NCBI RefSeq assembly: GCF_030272615.1
Contig: NC_081414.1
Span: 232,612,733 to 232,676,732, forward strand
Source: Cryptomeria japonica
Lineage: Eukaryota; Streptophyta; Pinopsida; Cupressales; Cupressaceae
Length of the DNA stretch: 64,000 nt
Direction: 5' to 3'
The notes under the pieces are model-generated. The model was not told where the DNA came from, searched no databases, and saw nothing but the letters and a program-made list of their open reading frames with translations. The translations under genes and the position numbers were made by a program. This document shows, piece by piece, positions 1-12,075 of this stretch. Numbering within the stretch: position 1 is the first letter of the stretch; the number at the start of each line of letters is the position of its first letter.

Positions 1-788
1 CTGCTTTCTAGGTAGTGTTTGGATCTTTTGCTATTAGCTTTTGCATTCGAAGGGTGTAAGTCGTCAAGAATGGCTAAGGAGTCAGGTAGATAGTCTTGCA
101 TGAATGTGAAGTAGGTAGGTTTGCAAAGTCTAGGCATGATGAGTTCACTCATGAGTAAGGAAGAATTGTCAATTTGTAGGTCACTTCAAGTGCTCCTCTT
201 AAAAGAACAAACTTCACTTCATGAACATCCCTTGTGTAGTGAATTTCTTACATTTCTCCCACAGAGCGAAGACTCAGTCTAAGATCTCATGTTGAGCAAG
301 TTATCAGGTATTGAAGTTGAGAGCACAAGCAAGAGTTTGGTCTTGGTTTGAAATCCACTTCATGAGCTTAACCTCAGGAGCGAACTTCATCTTCAAAGCC
401 TCGGGAGTGAATTTCACCTTCAAAACTTCATAAACTCAAGGTTTGGAGCGAACTTCATTAGTGAGACTTTTGGAGCGAACTTCATGAGTGAGACTTTTGG
501 AGCGAACTTCACAAATGAGGAGATTGGAGCGAATTTCACTTTCAAGCTTTCATAAACAAGGTTGGCAATAAAGGAATGAAGTGAAGGATCGAGAACGCTT
601 ACTTCATGAGTTCACCTTTTGGAGCGAACTTCATAAGTTGCCACTTTGGAGCGAAATTCATACTTCATGAGTTGCACTTTTGAAGCGAATTTCTTCATGT
701 TGATGGTGGAAGAATGAGGGAAAGTCAAAAGGCGCCTACTCCATGATCAAACAACAAGAGCGAATTTCCAACTTCATGACTTGCCTCC
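1..788 (+). mobile_element. E0, left part of the outer element (5' end lies outside the window)
   Basis: This is the upstream part of an element interrupted by E1 at position 788/789. It has many copies of a GGAGCGAACTTCATGAG-like motif, the same motif (in reverse) found in the 5' region of E4, and the motif resumes at 7321 after E1. Joining 1-788 to 7321-9682 gives one continuous plus-strand element. The 5' terminus is not visible. No coding sequence was seen in this part. Confidence 0.7.
350..788 (+). repeat. Interspersed GAGCGAACTTCATGAG motif array (E0)
   Basis: About ten degenerate copies of GGAGCGAACTTCATGAG occur at uneven spacing of roughly 25-60 bp. The array continues at 7321-8020 across the E1 insertion, and E4 has the same array type at 31.8-33.2 kb in reverse orientation. 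No convincing reading frame follows the repeat. Confidence 0.75.
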
Positions 789-836
789 TGTTGTGACCTT
801 TTCCACACATCGCCCCATTGCAAGTGGGGACCCTCT
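789..836 (+). other. E1 5' terminal hairpins
   Basis: TGTG and CACA pair within the first 20 bases, followed by CCCCA...TGGGG at about 820-836. The same two hairpins occur at the 5' ends of E3 and E4. E5 keeps the first one with a changed but still paired stem (TGTGC/GCACA). Confidence 0.65.
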
Positions 837-1186
837 CTTTTCCTGCTTTCTAGGATTTTGTTAGTGTCCTGTGACCTTTTGCTGCAGTTTCACCAAGCCT
901 TGTCCAGTTCAGAGCATTTCAGGCCCTGACGATTGAAAGTTATTTTTTGCAAATTATATGATTCCGAAGTGTGAACACCACCAGAATGCTTAGAGAGGCC
1001 AAAGGACGAAGATCGCAATTGATTTGGACGAATTTGGACAACTTTCTATTTTTAGAAAGTTTGCTTTTTTGCTTTTTCCTATTTTTTAGGAAGTTTCGTT
1101 TTTGGCGTTTTTAGCCCGATCCCTGGTATGGCTATTTTTAGAAAGTTTTTTCCTATTTTTTAGGGATGTCTCCTTTTTGCTTTTTC

Positions 1187-1530
1187 GGGATGCAAACCTA
1201 GGGTTTACACTTGCACTACTGACCAGCTTCAACCGGAATTCGAAAATTCCAAGTTTTGACCTAAAAACGCTGAATCCCTAGATTTAAGGCTTTTTTGGGA
1301 TGCAAACCTAGGGTTTACACTTGCACTACTGATCAACTTCGACCGGAATTTGAAAATTCCAAGTTTTGACTTAAAAAGTTGAATCCCTAGATTTTAGGCT
1401 TTTTGCTTTTTCCGAGATGCAAACCTAGGGTTTACACTTGCACCATCGACTAGCTTCGACCGGAATTCGAAAATTCCAAGTTTTGACATAAAAAGCTAAA
1501 ATCCCTAGATTTTAGGCTTTTTGCTTTTTC
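1187..1530 (+). repeat. Three tandem 110-116-bp repeats (E1)
   Basis: Units begin at 1187, 1297 and 1413, each with GATGCAAACCTAGGGTTTAC. Each contains a GGAATT...AATTCC inverted repeat, which is broken by a substitution in the second unit. They lie in the untranslated 5' part of E1 and were not seen in the other E copies. Confidence 0.85.
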
Positions 1531-1704
1531 AGATGATCCACCTAAGCACGGATTTCAAATTTCAAGTTAATCTGATTAAATTAGATTCAATTGTGAAATT
1601 TTGAAATTTCTTCAAAAATTCTTCTAAGTCTGGCTAACAAAGGTTTTAAAGTGTTTCTGCAGGTTCAAACCCCATCACGAAGGATGAAGAGATCATGTGG
1701 GTGC

Positions 1705-2240
1705 TGAGGTTAAAGTCCGCCATGCTAATGGAGGTCATGTGGGCGCCTTGTCTAAAGTCCGCCATGAGTTTGGAGGTCACAGAGGAGTCAACACCAAAGT
1801 ACGCCCCACCTAAAGAGGTCATGGAAGAGCATGGGTTAAAGTCCGCCCACCTTAGGAGACCATGAGGGAGCAACCTCCAAAGTCCGCCCTACCTTAGGAG
1901 ATCATGTGGGTGCAAGGGTCAAAGTCCGCCCAGCCATGAAGAGACAATGAAGAGGCCAAGGTAAAGTCCGCCCAGCCAGAAGGAGACCATGAAGGAGGCA
2001 GGTCCAAAGTCCGCCCCACCTTAGGAGATTATGTAGGAGCACTCAACAAAGTCCGCCCAGCCATGAAGAGACCATGAAGGCGCTAGGCCTAAAGTCCGCC
2101 CACCTTAAGAGACCATGGAGGTGCAAGACTTAAAGTTCGCCCAAGGCATAAAAGGGGCCATGAAGGAGGTAACTCCAAAGTCCGCCCAACCATGAAGGAA
2201 GCCATGAAGGAGTCAACATCAAAGTCCGCCATACCTGGAG
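1705..2240 (+). repeat. About 13 copies of a ~43-bp AAAGTCCGCCC repeat (E1)
   Basis: The core AAAGTCCGCCC recurs from 1714 to 2220, with spacers of the type CATGAAGAGACCATGAAGG. It occupies the same place in the element as the hairpin arrays of E3 and E5 but uses an unrelated motif. Confidence 0.85.
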
Positions 2241-2893
2241 AGGTTGGCTAAATTCGCCAAAATTTGAAAAGGATGGAAGTAAAATTCAAAAAAAAATCAA
2301 CCTACACATGGAAGGTCAAACAAAGTCAACATGATGTCACAAAATCCACAGAGGTTTCAAAATTAAATTCAAAACGAAGAAATATCTAAATAAATAAATT
2401 AAAAAAAAAATCCTCAAAATAAATCCAAAATGGAATGTTTTTTTGAGAATATTGAGGGAATATTAGAAATTTATTAAGATATTAATTCAAAATGGAAAGT
2501 TTTTTTTGAAAAGGGAATATTGGAGGATTAATGAATATCTTCAAACTTAAATTAAAATGGAAAGTTTTTTTAGAACTAGAAGTATGAGTTGGGTGATTTT
2601 AGGGGTTTTTCTTAAAACTTGTCTACAAATACTTCATTATCAAATTCATTATTACACCAAGAAGTTCAAAATTACTAAGGAGAGCTTAGTAAAATACTTT
2701 CAGTTTGGAGTTCATCTGGAGGAAATTCTAGATATTGCTAGAAGTCGGATAAATATTTTGGCAGAAGGTTTACAGATTTCTGGAGAAAGGCATCTTTTTT
2801 GAATTTTCTCAATATTTTGGAGAAAAGTCTAGCCAAGTCAGAGGTAAAATTAAAATTGTAAATTTTCTGGATATTTTTCTAGAATTTAATGAA

Positions 2894-3130
2894 TGAGGGT
2901 CTGGAGGTGAAAATTCAACTTTTTTGGCTAAGTATAAAATTTTTCGAAAGTTTTAACACTTGATGGGGACTTCAACCAGCTTCAAGGCTGAGGGTCTGGA
3001 GGTGAAAATTCAACCTTTTTTGGCTAAGTATGAAAATTTTCCAAAGTTTTAACACTTGATGGTGACTTCAACCAGCTTCAAGGCTGAAGGTCTGGAGGCG
3101 AAAATTCAACTTTTGTGGCTAAGTAATGAG
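2894..3130 (+). repeat. ~96-bp tandem repeat, about 2.5 copies (E1)
   Basis: Units start at 2895, 2990 and 3086 with GGTCTGGAGG followed by GAAAATTCAAC. The array lies just ahead of the splice acceptor of the E1 gene. Confidence 0.8.
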
Positions 3131-3257
3131 AGTGAAAAAAAAAAAAGAAAATTTTCCAACACTTAGCCATTTCACGGCCCCGTTATTTTTTTTCGAAATT
3201 TTGTAGAATTTTTTCTAACTTAAAGTTTTTATCATTCATTTGCAGGTCTTGAGCGCC

Positions 3258-6200
3258 ATGAAGTTCCAGGTAGATAAAGATGCTCCTCCTGAGTCAAGGA
3301 TGACTTCCAAGTGGAAGAACATCAGCGACACCAACCTCGAACATATCAATCTGAGGGAGTTTAAGAAGCGAATGTTTGGTCTGGACAACCTTGTGCCTAC
3401 CACCATTGCGCGGAAGATGATGAAGAGTGGTATCGTGCACGCTGCAGGTTTCCTCCCCACCATGCAGTGCAATGAACTAGTAGTTGAGTGTGCCAAACAC
3501 TACAACCCCATCAGTAAGGATATTGTTGCACCTAAGAGTGTTGGCAAATGTCAGCGATGAGGCCATCAGAGAGGCCTTCAGGATCCCTGAGTACCACAAC
3601 ACAGTATATATGATCAAGGATGAAGCTGACAGTCTGTACCATGATCACCTGGAAGAATATGATGCCATAGTTAATCAATCCTGGTTAGACAAGCCAAGGA
3701 AGGGCGCCTCTAAACTCCAGAGAAAGAGCCTAGTACGAGCATACTTCAAGGAGGACATTGGGGACATGATCGTCTTGCTCAATAGAATAATAGGAAATCC
3801 TCAGGGAGCTCCATTCGAACCCTGGATGTATTATTTCATTAATGAAATAATCAATGGAGTAAAAATGATAGACTGGGCCCATATGATCAGCGACAGTTTA
3901 GACAGCCAGCTAAGGAATCTAGAGGCAAACAGGACTTTCTTCATGAGTTCTTACTTGTTCTATTCTTTAGCTAGGACCTACAGGTACAGAGGTCTCACTT
4001 GTAGAGGGGAAGTTGGGAACAAGGAGAGCCAATTCCCGGTATATGATTGCTATCCCTAGCTCCATATGGAGGAAAAGTTCCATTTCAAAAGGGTGAATGA
4101 TGCCTTCCTAATGCACATTCCCCGGACCCTTCAAGGTGGCCTGCACCAGAGGCTCTCTCAAGAGTCTATGGACTTTATCAGTCGGTTCGGGTGTTGGTAC
4201 ATCCAATATCCAAAGTTCACTTAGCTCTGAATTCAGGGATTCTCTGGTCCTCCATACAAGCTTCCAGCTTACCCAACCAACCGAGTGGTGTTGCTCGAGG
4301 TTGTGAGACAATTGGAGGAGTACATAGTGATTCAAAGGGATAAGCAGAAGAAGGCAGGCACATCCTCACTTACAATTGGTAATGGGCTGGAAACATGTCC
4401 ATCATCACAAGCTGCAGCTACCGCTGAGAAAGAGCCGGCCTGGTATCCCTTTTACCAATACAAGGCTAGAAAAGATTTCGATCCATTCCAGAGGATAAAG
4501 AAGATTGAAGGGACAACGTTTAAGCACAGACTAGATCTGGAAGACTACTGGGCTAATGCAGCCGATAGTTTCGAGATCCGGAAAAGGTTCTGGTCAAGAA
4601 TTCCTCTAAGTATGGTGAGAGCAACGGAAGTGTTCAAAGTTGCCGATCAGGTGGAAGAAAGCCTAGAACTTCAGCAGTCGGGTTTTAAGAAGATGAAGAA
4701 TGAAACTTTGGTCTTGATAGATTGGACAGAGGGAGAAAAATCAGACCTAGCATACCTCATGAGGTCAGTAGTTGAATACTCAAGGTGGTGGGCATCTGAA
4801 AAGACAAAACAGTTGAAGGCCAAAGGTATGGTTCTAACTTATGAATTAATGGGAGTGGATGATACTCTGTCCGTCCACCCTTGTACCTCCGCCAGTGATG
4901 CTCGGAATCCGGAAAGTGTTGGATCTCGAAAGAGAAAAGAGTTGGGTGGAAGCTCTACAAAGTGCACAGGGAAAAGGGCTGTGGTTGAGAGAAGAGAATC
5001 CAGCGAAAGTCACTCCATCCTAAGTGCTGCTTCCATTGCGCCTGATCAGAGTACAATTGGGGAACAAGAGATAAATATCTATGTGAGTGATGATAAAGTA
5101 AGAGTGCTTTCTCAGCTAGCTGAGGAGGTGGTGGAGAAGGTCTTCCGAACTCCAGACAGAGGGCAGGATGAAGCCCCTATAATTTTCTTGGACGGCATAC
5201 CAGCGAACCCAGGAGAAGCAGACGATGAGTTTGATCGGAATACTCTAGAACAATCAACCATTCCTGATTGGCTGAGAGCAAGAATAAAGGCCAAGGTTCC
5301 CAAGGAGGTCCACTCAACCGAGGAGGCTACCGCAACATTCCTGGAGAAGGTGAATGAGCCCACCGCAGCTAAACCACCCAAACCAGCCAGGAAGTTCTCC
5401 CTGATTCAGAGAGACAATGCCGGATTCAGGACAATCCAGATAGCAGTGCCCAAAGAAGGGAAGACTAGGGACAATGTCACCGCAGATGACTACAAGATCA
5501 CCACCATAGAGATAGGTAAGCCTACCCAGGACCAGGAGGTCCAATATTTTGACGACTCCTGTAATGTTCTAAAGACAAGGCTGGCTCATGAGAAAGAAAA
5601 GAGAAAGAAAGTGGAAGAAGAGAACTAGCAGTGGAGGAAGTATGTTCTCCATCTTACCAGCCCACTCAACCATGAAGTCCCAGCTACTCCACCACAGCCT
5701 CTTCAGCAGGGATCCATGAAGGACTATGATGAGATGAAGGGATCGTACACTCAAGAAAAGGAGTGGATTTCAGATGCTGCGATACGTGCTGACACCCTGG
5801 TAGAAAACTTAGTATCAGCGCATGAGGCAACTTCTTTGTTGATTGATCGTATCCAGGATCTATCATCTAATTGGGAAGAAGTGGATGAAATTCAGAATGA
5901 AATACTCCCTCACCTAAAGGTTATCCGAGGCATGTCAAAGAAGAGCTTAGTGGATGCAGGCATCGTACAGACAGGAGACAGGTACGACTTCGGCACGTGG
6001 TACTATGCTTTGGTCACTCGGATCGAAGTCCTGAAGAAATCCGAGACCAAGTGTTTTGAGACAGAGGCAAGGGTTAGAGAGATCCTAGGCAAGGTATTCC
6101 GGGTGGCGTCAGAGATCTGGCAGAAGGAAAGCCTAAGGGAGAAGCATTTACAAGCAGAGAACCTGAGAGCCAGGATTCAGACAAGCTTCTTCCGAGATTC

Positions 6201-6435
6201 AGGGATGATTGACAAAGGCGATCTTTCTAAGATTGCAAACTTCCTCTCCATTGATGACAACTTCCTCACCCAGGCAGTAGAGTGGGAAGGCATCCTTGCT
6301 GCGTGCGCCGACGATGTGGATCTCGTTGACTTCCAAATTGGCAGTTTGCCAAGTGTCACCATAGAGGAGGTCAAGCTCGTGGTGTCCAGATACGTTGAAT
6401 CTCTAAAAGAGGAAAGTGGCCGCTCACCTCAGTAA
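3258..6435 (+). pseudogene. E1 copy of the unknown ~1,060-codon element gene
   Basis: I do not recognise this protein; function unknown. The start is the ATG at 3258, which follows a good splice acceptor (TCATTTGCAG, AG at 3244-3245) and matches E3 in position. Conserved blocks shared with E3-E5 are: N-terminal KWKNISDTNL; SGI..AAGF...QC.EL..ECA.HY; a middle block with FMSSYL and later YPTNRVVLLEVVRQL; LEDYW; a charged low-complexity linker with KRK clusters; IPDWL; and a helical, coiled-coil-like C-terminus. The copy is dead: a frameshift near 3545 (frame 3 to frame 1) and in-frame stops at 4057, 4222, 4228 and 5626. The 4057 stop is a TAG where E4 has Gln. No reverse transcriptase, integrase or protease motif was seen. 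Confidence 0.85.
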
Positions 6436-6493
6436 AATTAGCAGCTGCGCCACTTGTCACTCTTTCATTTGCTTGAATTGATAGTATTTCAAG

Positions 6494-6584
6494 AAACCCT
6501 AATTAGGGTTTAGGACTTTCAATCTTGGCCCTTGATCACTGTTTGATCTCGGCCATTCAGTTATTTTTGAGAAACTATATAAGG
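6494..6584 (+). promoter_or_regulatory. E1 promoter module: telo-box palindrome and TATA box
   Basis: AAACCCTAATTAGGGTTT at 6494-6511 is two telo-boxes in inverted orientation. Then come TCTTGGCC- and TCTCGGCC-type boxes and TATATAAG at 6576-6583, followed by CTCATTTG. The order is conserved downstream of the gene in E3 and in E0; E5 keeps the GGCC boxes and TATA only. A promoter 743 bp before the element's 3' end is what an LTR U3/R boundary would look like. Confidence 0.65.
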
Positions 6585-7152
6585 TTGCCTCCCCTCATTT
6601 GAAAAGGGTGAGGTTTTTGATGTATTGTTGCTTAAGGTCATTTCCAGATAATATATTATATGTGCGCTGCTTTGTAATCTCTATTATTTGAATGATTTGC
6701 ATGGTTTCAATTGCCTCAACACTTAGTTAAAATTAACTTAGATTTGCTTTCATTGTTGTTAATTTGAATGAAGGATTTGATAAGTGTCAATTGATGGTGT
6801 ATCTCCGCTCATACTTTTGGTGTATGAATGATTTCCATCTCACTGTGCAAAGTTAGTTTGAGCCCACCCCCTGTGCATCCCAACATCTCGATCATAAGCA
6901 CAACCCATTGAAGATTGCACCGGCCTTGTGTAGTTGTCCCTAGTGTGGCGAAGCAAGGTTTGGTTTCTCGAGAGCACCTAGTTGATACCGTCTCCCGAAT
7001 TCGTAGGATTAGATTAGCCTTCCTAAACCCTATCTCTTTTTCCCTTCCTTTTGAAAGTCTAAATCCTGAAAATCCCCCCAAAAAAAAAAGAAGAAGAGCC
7101 TAACAATTGCTAAATCCATCTAAGTCCAGCAGTTCAAGAATACTTGTTAAAC

Positions 7153-7320
7153 GTAAGTCCCCCTTGAAAATTTCAGCATACACTACCCAAGAAGCTATTC
7201 CACTAAAGTCGCTTGTTCGCACATATAGACCTTGGAGCAGTAGTGATTTTTCAGGAGAGGATAGAATACCTTCGGGTATCCTATCCTAATGTTTGGTAGA
7301 TGATAAAACAAACACCAACA
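7153..7320 (+). other. E1 3' end: conserved GTAAGT donor and terminal hairpin
   Basis: AACGTAAGTCCC (GTAAGT at 7153-7158) recurs 167-221 bp from the 3' end in E0, E1 and E5, and as GTAAGG in E3. A hairpin follows, in which GGATAGAATACC pairs with GGTATCCTATCC (about 7258-7286), and the element ends CAACA at 7320. In an LTR this would be U5. Confidence 0.65.
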
Positions 7321-8193
7321 CCTCCTTGGAGCAAATTTCATTAGTGAGCATACACAAGCAAGCCTACATGAAAAAAGTTGAATGAGAAATGAAGGATGAT
7401 CGCCTTGAATGGATTCAATGCTAAGCGGACTTCATGATTTCATGTTTTGGAACGAATTTTTACAACTTCATGAGTTGCAAGTTGCAAGCGAACTTCATGA
7501 CTTTGCATATTGGAGCGAATTCCACACTTGGAGCAACTTCATGAGTTGGAGTATTGGAGCGAACTTCACATTTGTAACAACTTCATGAGTTAAGGAATTG
7601 GAGCGAACTTTAGGTTTGAGAGTTTTGGAGTGGATTTCATGTTTGGGAAAGACCAGCAAACTTAGAAAGTAAGGCGATTGAAGTAGGACTTCGTGTGCAC
7701 GCCACTTCATGAGTTAATGATCTCAAGCGAACTTCAGGAGTTGAAGATTTGGAGCGAATTTCTACAAAGGTCAACTTAGAAGATTGAAGCATAAGCAAGG
7801 TGATTGAAACAAGTTTCATGTGCACACCATCTAGAGAAATCTTCATCTTCAAACCTACACAAGCAAATCTCAACTTCATGAATTACCATGCATGAGCGAA
7901 TTTCATATTGAATTTCACAAACTCAACATGCAAGAGTGAACTTCATGAATGGACAGAGGGGAGCATACTTCATGTTCTGAAGTTGCAAAAGCGAATTTCA
8001 AGAATGAAAGTAAATTCAAAGGCAAGATGAGGGCAACTTAATGAACATCAAGGGTGGAATAAACTTCAAGAGATCCTCCCTACGAGCACAAAAACAACTT
8101 CAAATGTTGCTTCATGAGGGCGAATTCTCTTTATATGCTCTTGTTAAATCTATATATCGTGTATTTGATACTTGTTTGTTTGTTTTGCAGGAG

Positions 8194-8316
8194 ATGGAGA
8201 AAGAAATAAGGAGATCACACAAGAAGCATTCACTTACACATAAACATGATCTACAACGTCAACGACATGAAGGGAGTCACAGGGGAAGGAATTCCAAAGG
8301 AGAGAAACAATGGTGA
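8194..8316 (+). CDS. Short basic ORF behind a splice acceptor in E0 (40 aa)
   Basis: A strong acceptor (TTTGTTTGTTTTGCAG, AG at 8189-8190) is followed four bases later by an ATG and a 40-residue frame rich in Lys, Arg and His (MEKEIRRSHKKHSLTHKHDL at the start). It holds the place where E1, E3 and E5 start their long gene, but no similarity to that protein is visible. It may be a remnant, a private exon or chance. The frame is also open upstream from 8041, but the acceptor favours the later start. Confidence 0.3.
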   Translation: MEKEIRRSHKKHSLTHKHDLQRQRHEGSHRGRNSKGEKQW

Positions 8317-8710
8317 CATCAAAAGATCATCAATCCTTCAAAACTAAGATCTATACCTTGCACTTCCACGATCAAGGCATTCGAGAAGACAGTTTTAGAA
8401 GAGTTAATCAAAGTTAGAAGATCATCGCCATCATCGTTGAAGCTGGATAATGTTGAGTATCAAGAGATATCTCTCAACATCCCTTCATGATGGTGAATCA
8501 AATCAAGTCTACAAAGTGCAAGATAAAGGTGGAATCCTAGTCATCGTCCCAGTCACTACCTCCACCAATCAAAAAGGTCTACCTCGACACGTCTTGATTC
8601 AATGTATCTGACTCACCAGTGATGGCACAAATTTCGAGGCACCTACCCTTGTTATCTATTGGTCATGAGTTGCAATTATTTCATTGGCCAAATTGAGTTT
8701 GTTGTAACAA

Positions 8711-8798
8711 GCCCTAATTAGGGTTTTCATTGTAAAATCTTGGCCATTGATGGAGAATCAATCCTGGCCGTTCACTGTAAATGAGCTCTCTATAAAAG
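8711..8798 (+). promoter_or_regulatory. E0 promoter module
   Basis: The telo-box palindrome CCCTAATTAGGGTTT is at 8711-8725, then TCTTGGCC and CTGGCCGTTCACTGTAA, then TATAAAAG at 8791-8798 followed by CTTCATTTG. Same order as in E1 and E3. Confidence 0.65.
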
Positions 8799-9682
8799 CT
8801 TAGACTCTTCATTTGTAAAGGTTAATAGTTGGTTAATAGCTAATAGTGAATAAAGGAATAGATAGTTAGTGAATAGAATAGCAATTAGAATAGAAGTTAG
8901 AGTAGGAGAAGGCAAAGATTGTTGTCAAACATGGTTGTAAAGAACAATTGATTTCATTGAAGTTATGGTGAATTTGATTTGTTACTTCAACAACTCGCAT
9001 AGTCTTTGCTCCTCAATTTGCTTTCATGTAATTAGATTGAGTGGAGGAATTTGTTGAATGTATTCATGTGGAATCTGTCTAATCCATACCACTAGCCTCC
9101 TGCCGCTTGTAAGTGCACCTTGTGTGGTCAACTGGAGTTATATGAGCTTAACTTCGAATCGTTATTCATCCATTGCTTATGCATTAACTTGAATGGTGAT
9201 CAATGTTTGATGGTATCGATTCGAACATCTTTGAAATGTCCTTAGAAGATTGCACTGAGCTTGTGTCAAATTGTTCAACTTGATGGTGAGACCTCGCTCA
9301 GTAGGGTTCCATATAGTCATTCATCTATGTTCTTACATTCTAGGCCTTAGAATAGACCTTCTCGACCCTTTACATTTTGCCAATTTTTCAACATCAAGCC
9401 AGTTTAGGACAAAGAGCATCACCATATTGCAACATCAGATGATCGAGTTCCAGCAAATCAAGCATTCAGGCATTCGAATGTAAGTCCCCTTGTGATTCTA
9501 GCATAATCACATCAATCAACAGAGCTTATCCACACGTAGTGACCCTACATTCATGAACCTTAGAGTCATCTCGAATGATCCTTAAGCTAAACTTCAGCAT
9601 CCAAGAGATTTTGTTCAAGAGAGGATAAGAGACTTATGGTATTTTATTCTGTGTTCACATGTGCGTAAAAAACACATCAACA

Positions 9683-10400
9683 AGAGGTAGAGGACATTTT
9701 TTGGAACAGAAATGAAACACCTATAATAAGTAAATGTAGAGGACAAAAAGGGTTGCATGGAGTTTGAAAAAAAAAAGAGATGATGAGTGGTGATAGGCCA
9801 TGAAGGCCTATTTTGTAGCACATTCATGTAATTTCTTTTTTTATGAAATTGAATTGAAAAAGAAATAAAGATTTGATATTAAGCTATATGAAGTTTTGTG
9901 TTGTATGTATTGAGAGTAGAGAGTTTGCATCAAAATATAAAGCATCATTCAATATTTTCGATGGTTGCATTACAAATAAAAATAGCATCTAAGCAATTGA
10001 AAATTGACCAATGACTATTCCAAATTGAGGTGATGAGACAATTGACCAACAAAGATACAAATTTTGTGTAGGAGACCTCCATTATGCAAGCATTCCATAA
10101 GGGCATTTATTTTCCATTTACCTTATATATTGTTCCATGAGTGGTATAACTCTACCCCGTATATAATGTAAGAAGGATAGTTTGTTTACTGTAAGAATAA
10201 AGATAGAGGTAAAGACAGTATTTTAGGTCACCACCAAGAAGACATCTACCTGGTATGTGTACTAAAAATAGTGCATACTTCACACTTTCTCCATCTGTGT
10301 TTTGTATTAATTTTAGTGTCCATCATTTTTAGATAAGATTAGAACTCATTTAGCTTGTTTTTGAGCCAAACCACTCACTAGTATATCAATCCATTCAATC
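9683..10400. other. No gene recognised
   Basis: AT-rich sequence between the end of E0 and the E2 region. I see no supported coding region, RNA gene or repeat here. Confidence 0.5.
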
Positions 10401-11202
10401 TAGAACCACTCTATTGTCAAGATCCTTTTACACTTTATCTACAATGTTGTGTCCCTCCGCTAGTTTGAACTTAGGTCTATCTACAACAATCAATCAAAAT
10501 CCTAACTTATTCTACTGCATTTTCCTAACAACTAGCTTGTCTAAGAGAATTGTTATCACAAAAGCTCGCACCCTTGCTGAGCTCTCAACTCAACAACCTT
10601 GTGAAACATGGAAATAACCCCGAAGTGACCTTGCGCAAGGGGTTGAATCTCCAGAGAAGGCCGACTTCCTTCTTCACATAGGTGCAGGTGTTGAACCAAC
10701 TCAACACTTTAAAGCTAACTCCTAAGCCTATCCTAACAATTTGCAGAGGTAAAGAGAAGAGAGAATGCTTGAAATGAAAGGAGGTGATGCACCAAGAAGA
10801 GATTGTTTCTCTCCCTACCGAAATGGCACAAGGAACCAACTAAAAACCCAAGAGATGCACAACTTCAATTGCATAAGTGACCCAAACGCACATATGGAGG
10901 TTAGAATTTGCTAAGTGTCAAGAGGGGAGAAGGATTCCCACAAGTCACACTCAGAAAACAAGTTAACACAGCATAGATGGAGAGAAAAGCCACAAGACAT
11001 ACACCTATAATGAAGGTAAGAAAGCATACACAACATAAATAGGTTAGAAGGAGGCAAGAATGGTGATTTTTAATTAATCATAAGGCCAAAAGCCAATCTT
11101 ATAGTTGCAGAAATGCAAAAATAATTACAAGTCTTCAAGAGAAGAGAAGAGCATAAGAAAGCTCAAGGCAACAGGGAGAGAACCCTTTACAATGAGGCTT
11201 AA

Positions 11203-11215
11203 CAACCTTATATAG
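11203..11215 (-). promoter_or_regulatory. E2 TATA box
   Basis: On the minus strand CTATATAAGGTTG matches the E1 sequence at 6575-6587 exactly. It supports placing E2 in this family. Confidence 0.55.
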
Positions 11216-11559
11216 AAAAAGGTTACAAAGGTGATCATGACCCCTGCATGTCAGTCTGGAAGTGCAGGAAAATGCATGCACTTGGCTTGTACATACAAGC
11301 AACCTAGCCATACCCACAAAGAGCAATCCTGAGAAGGTGGATTGACTAACCCTCCAAAGTCAGTCATGACATAAGTCACCAAGCATGGCCCCGTACCTCC
11401 CTGATGGAAATCCTGCCAAAACATTTAATGCACCCTTGTGGCTCCACAAAAGAAAGTGCACAAGTCACCAAAATTGTCGGAGCATTAAAAGCCTTGAGTG
11501 TCGATCACGCCATCCGGAAGTGTTGCCAGTCGGAAGGAAGTTCGAACTCCCGAAGTGGG

Positions 11560-12075
11560 AAGACAAGGGAAGAACTTTGGAACCTCGGGGTTCTAGAGTG
11601 TTGGGATAGGAGAAAGGAGGGCAGCAAGGAACCTCGGAACCTTGGGGTTCCGGAGTTTTGGAGAACTAGAGAGAGAAGGCAAAGGGGGAAGGAACTTCGG
11701 AACCTCGGGGTTCTGGAGTTCCGGAGAGAAGAAGGAAGAAGGGCTAGGAGGGAACTTCAGAACCTCAGGGTTCCGGAGTTCCGGGAACTGCTCAAAGGAA
11801 CTTCGGAACCTCGGGGTTCCGGAGTTTCAGGAAAGGGGAGAAGAAAAGAAGGAACTTCGGAACCTCGAGGTTTCGGAGTTCCGGAGGAAGGGCTAAGCTA
11901 GGGAAGGAAGAGAACTTCGGAACCTCAGGGTTTCGGAGGGAAGGAAAAAAACAACTAAGGCAAAGAACTTCGGAACCTCAAGGTTCTGGAGTTCCGGGAA
12001 AAGGAGAAAGAGAGGGCCAAGAGAAAAGAACTTTGGAACCTCGAGGTTCCGGAGTTCTGGGGAAGAAGAAAAGGC
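11560..12075 (-). repeat. Palindromic GGAACCTCGGGGTTCCGGAG array (E2)
   Basis: About nine copies of a core like CTTCGGAACCTCGGGGTTCC are separated by purine-rich spacers. Each core is an inverted repeat (GGAACC/GGTTCC). Open frames crossing it in both directions, giving repeats such as ELRNLGVPEF, are by-products of the repeat and are not called as genes. Confidence 0.85.

Larger units (their letters stand above)
789..7320 (+). mobile_element. E1, complete 6.5-kb TGTTG...CAACA element inserted in E0
   Basis: The element starts TGTTGTGACC and ends ACCAACA, with a perfect 5-bp target-site duplication CCTCC at 784-788 and 7321-7325. TG...CA ends and a 5-bp duplication are typical of LTR retrotransposon integration. 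However, the first few hundred bases do not recur near the 3' end, so no pair of LTRs is visible. The order inside is 5' terminal hairpin, three different tandem arrays, splice acceptor, a decayed gene of about 1,060 codons, telo-box and TATA promoter module, GTAAGT donor and 3' hairpin. It could be a giant solo LTR with a gene in U3, or an undescribed element class. Confidence 0.9.
7321..9682 (+). mobile_element. E0, right part of the outer element
   Basis: It resumes after E1 with the second CCTCC and more GAGCGAACTTCATGAG repeats (to about 8020). It then has a splice acceptor, a short basic reading frame, the telo-box/TATA module, the GTAAGT donor (9480-9485) and a terminal hairpin (GAGAGGATAAGAG to TTTTATTCTGTG), ending ATCAACA at 9682. 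The next five bases are AGAGG; the matching left duplication is outside the window. E0 lacks the ~1,060-codon gene present in its relatives. Confidence 0.8.

Noticed and set aside
6430-7320. Ordinary 3' LTR of E1
   Set aside because: The start of E1 (TGTTGTGACC plus the CCCCA hairpin) does not recur in this region; the same is true in E3 and E5.
11404-11901. 165-residue ORF with ELRNLGVPEF repeats
   Set aside because: The frame is a by-product of the palindromic nucleotide array; all frames and the opposite strand give similar repeats.
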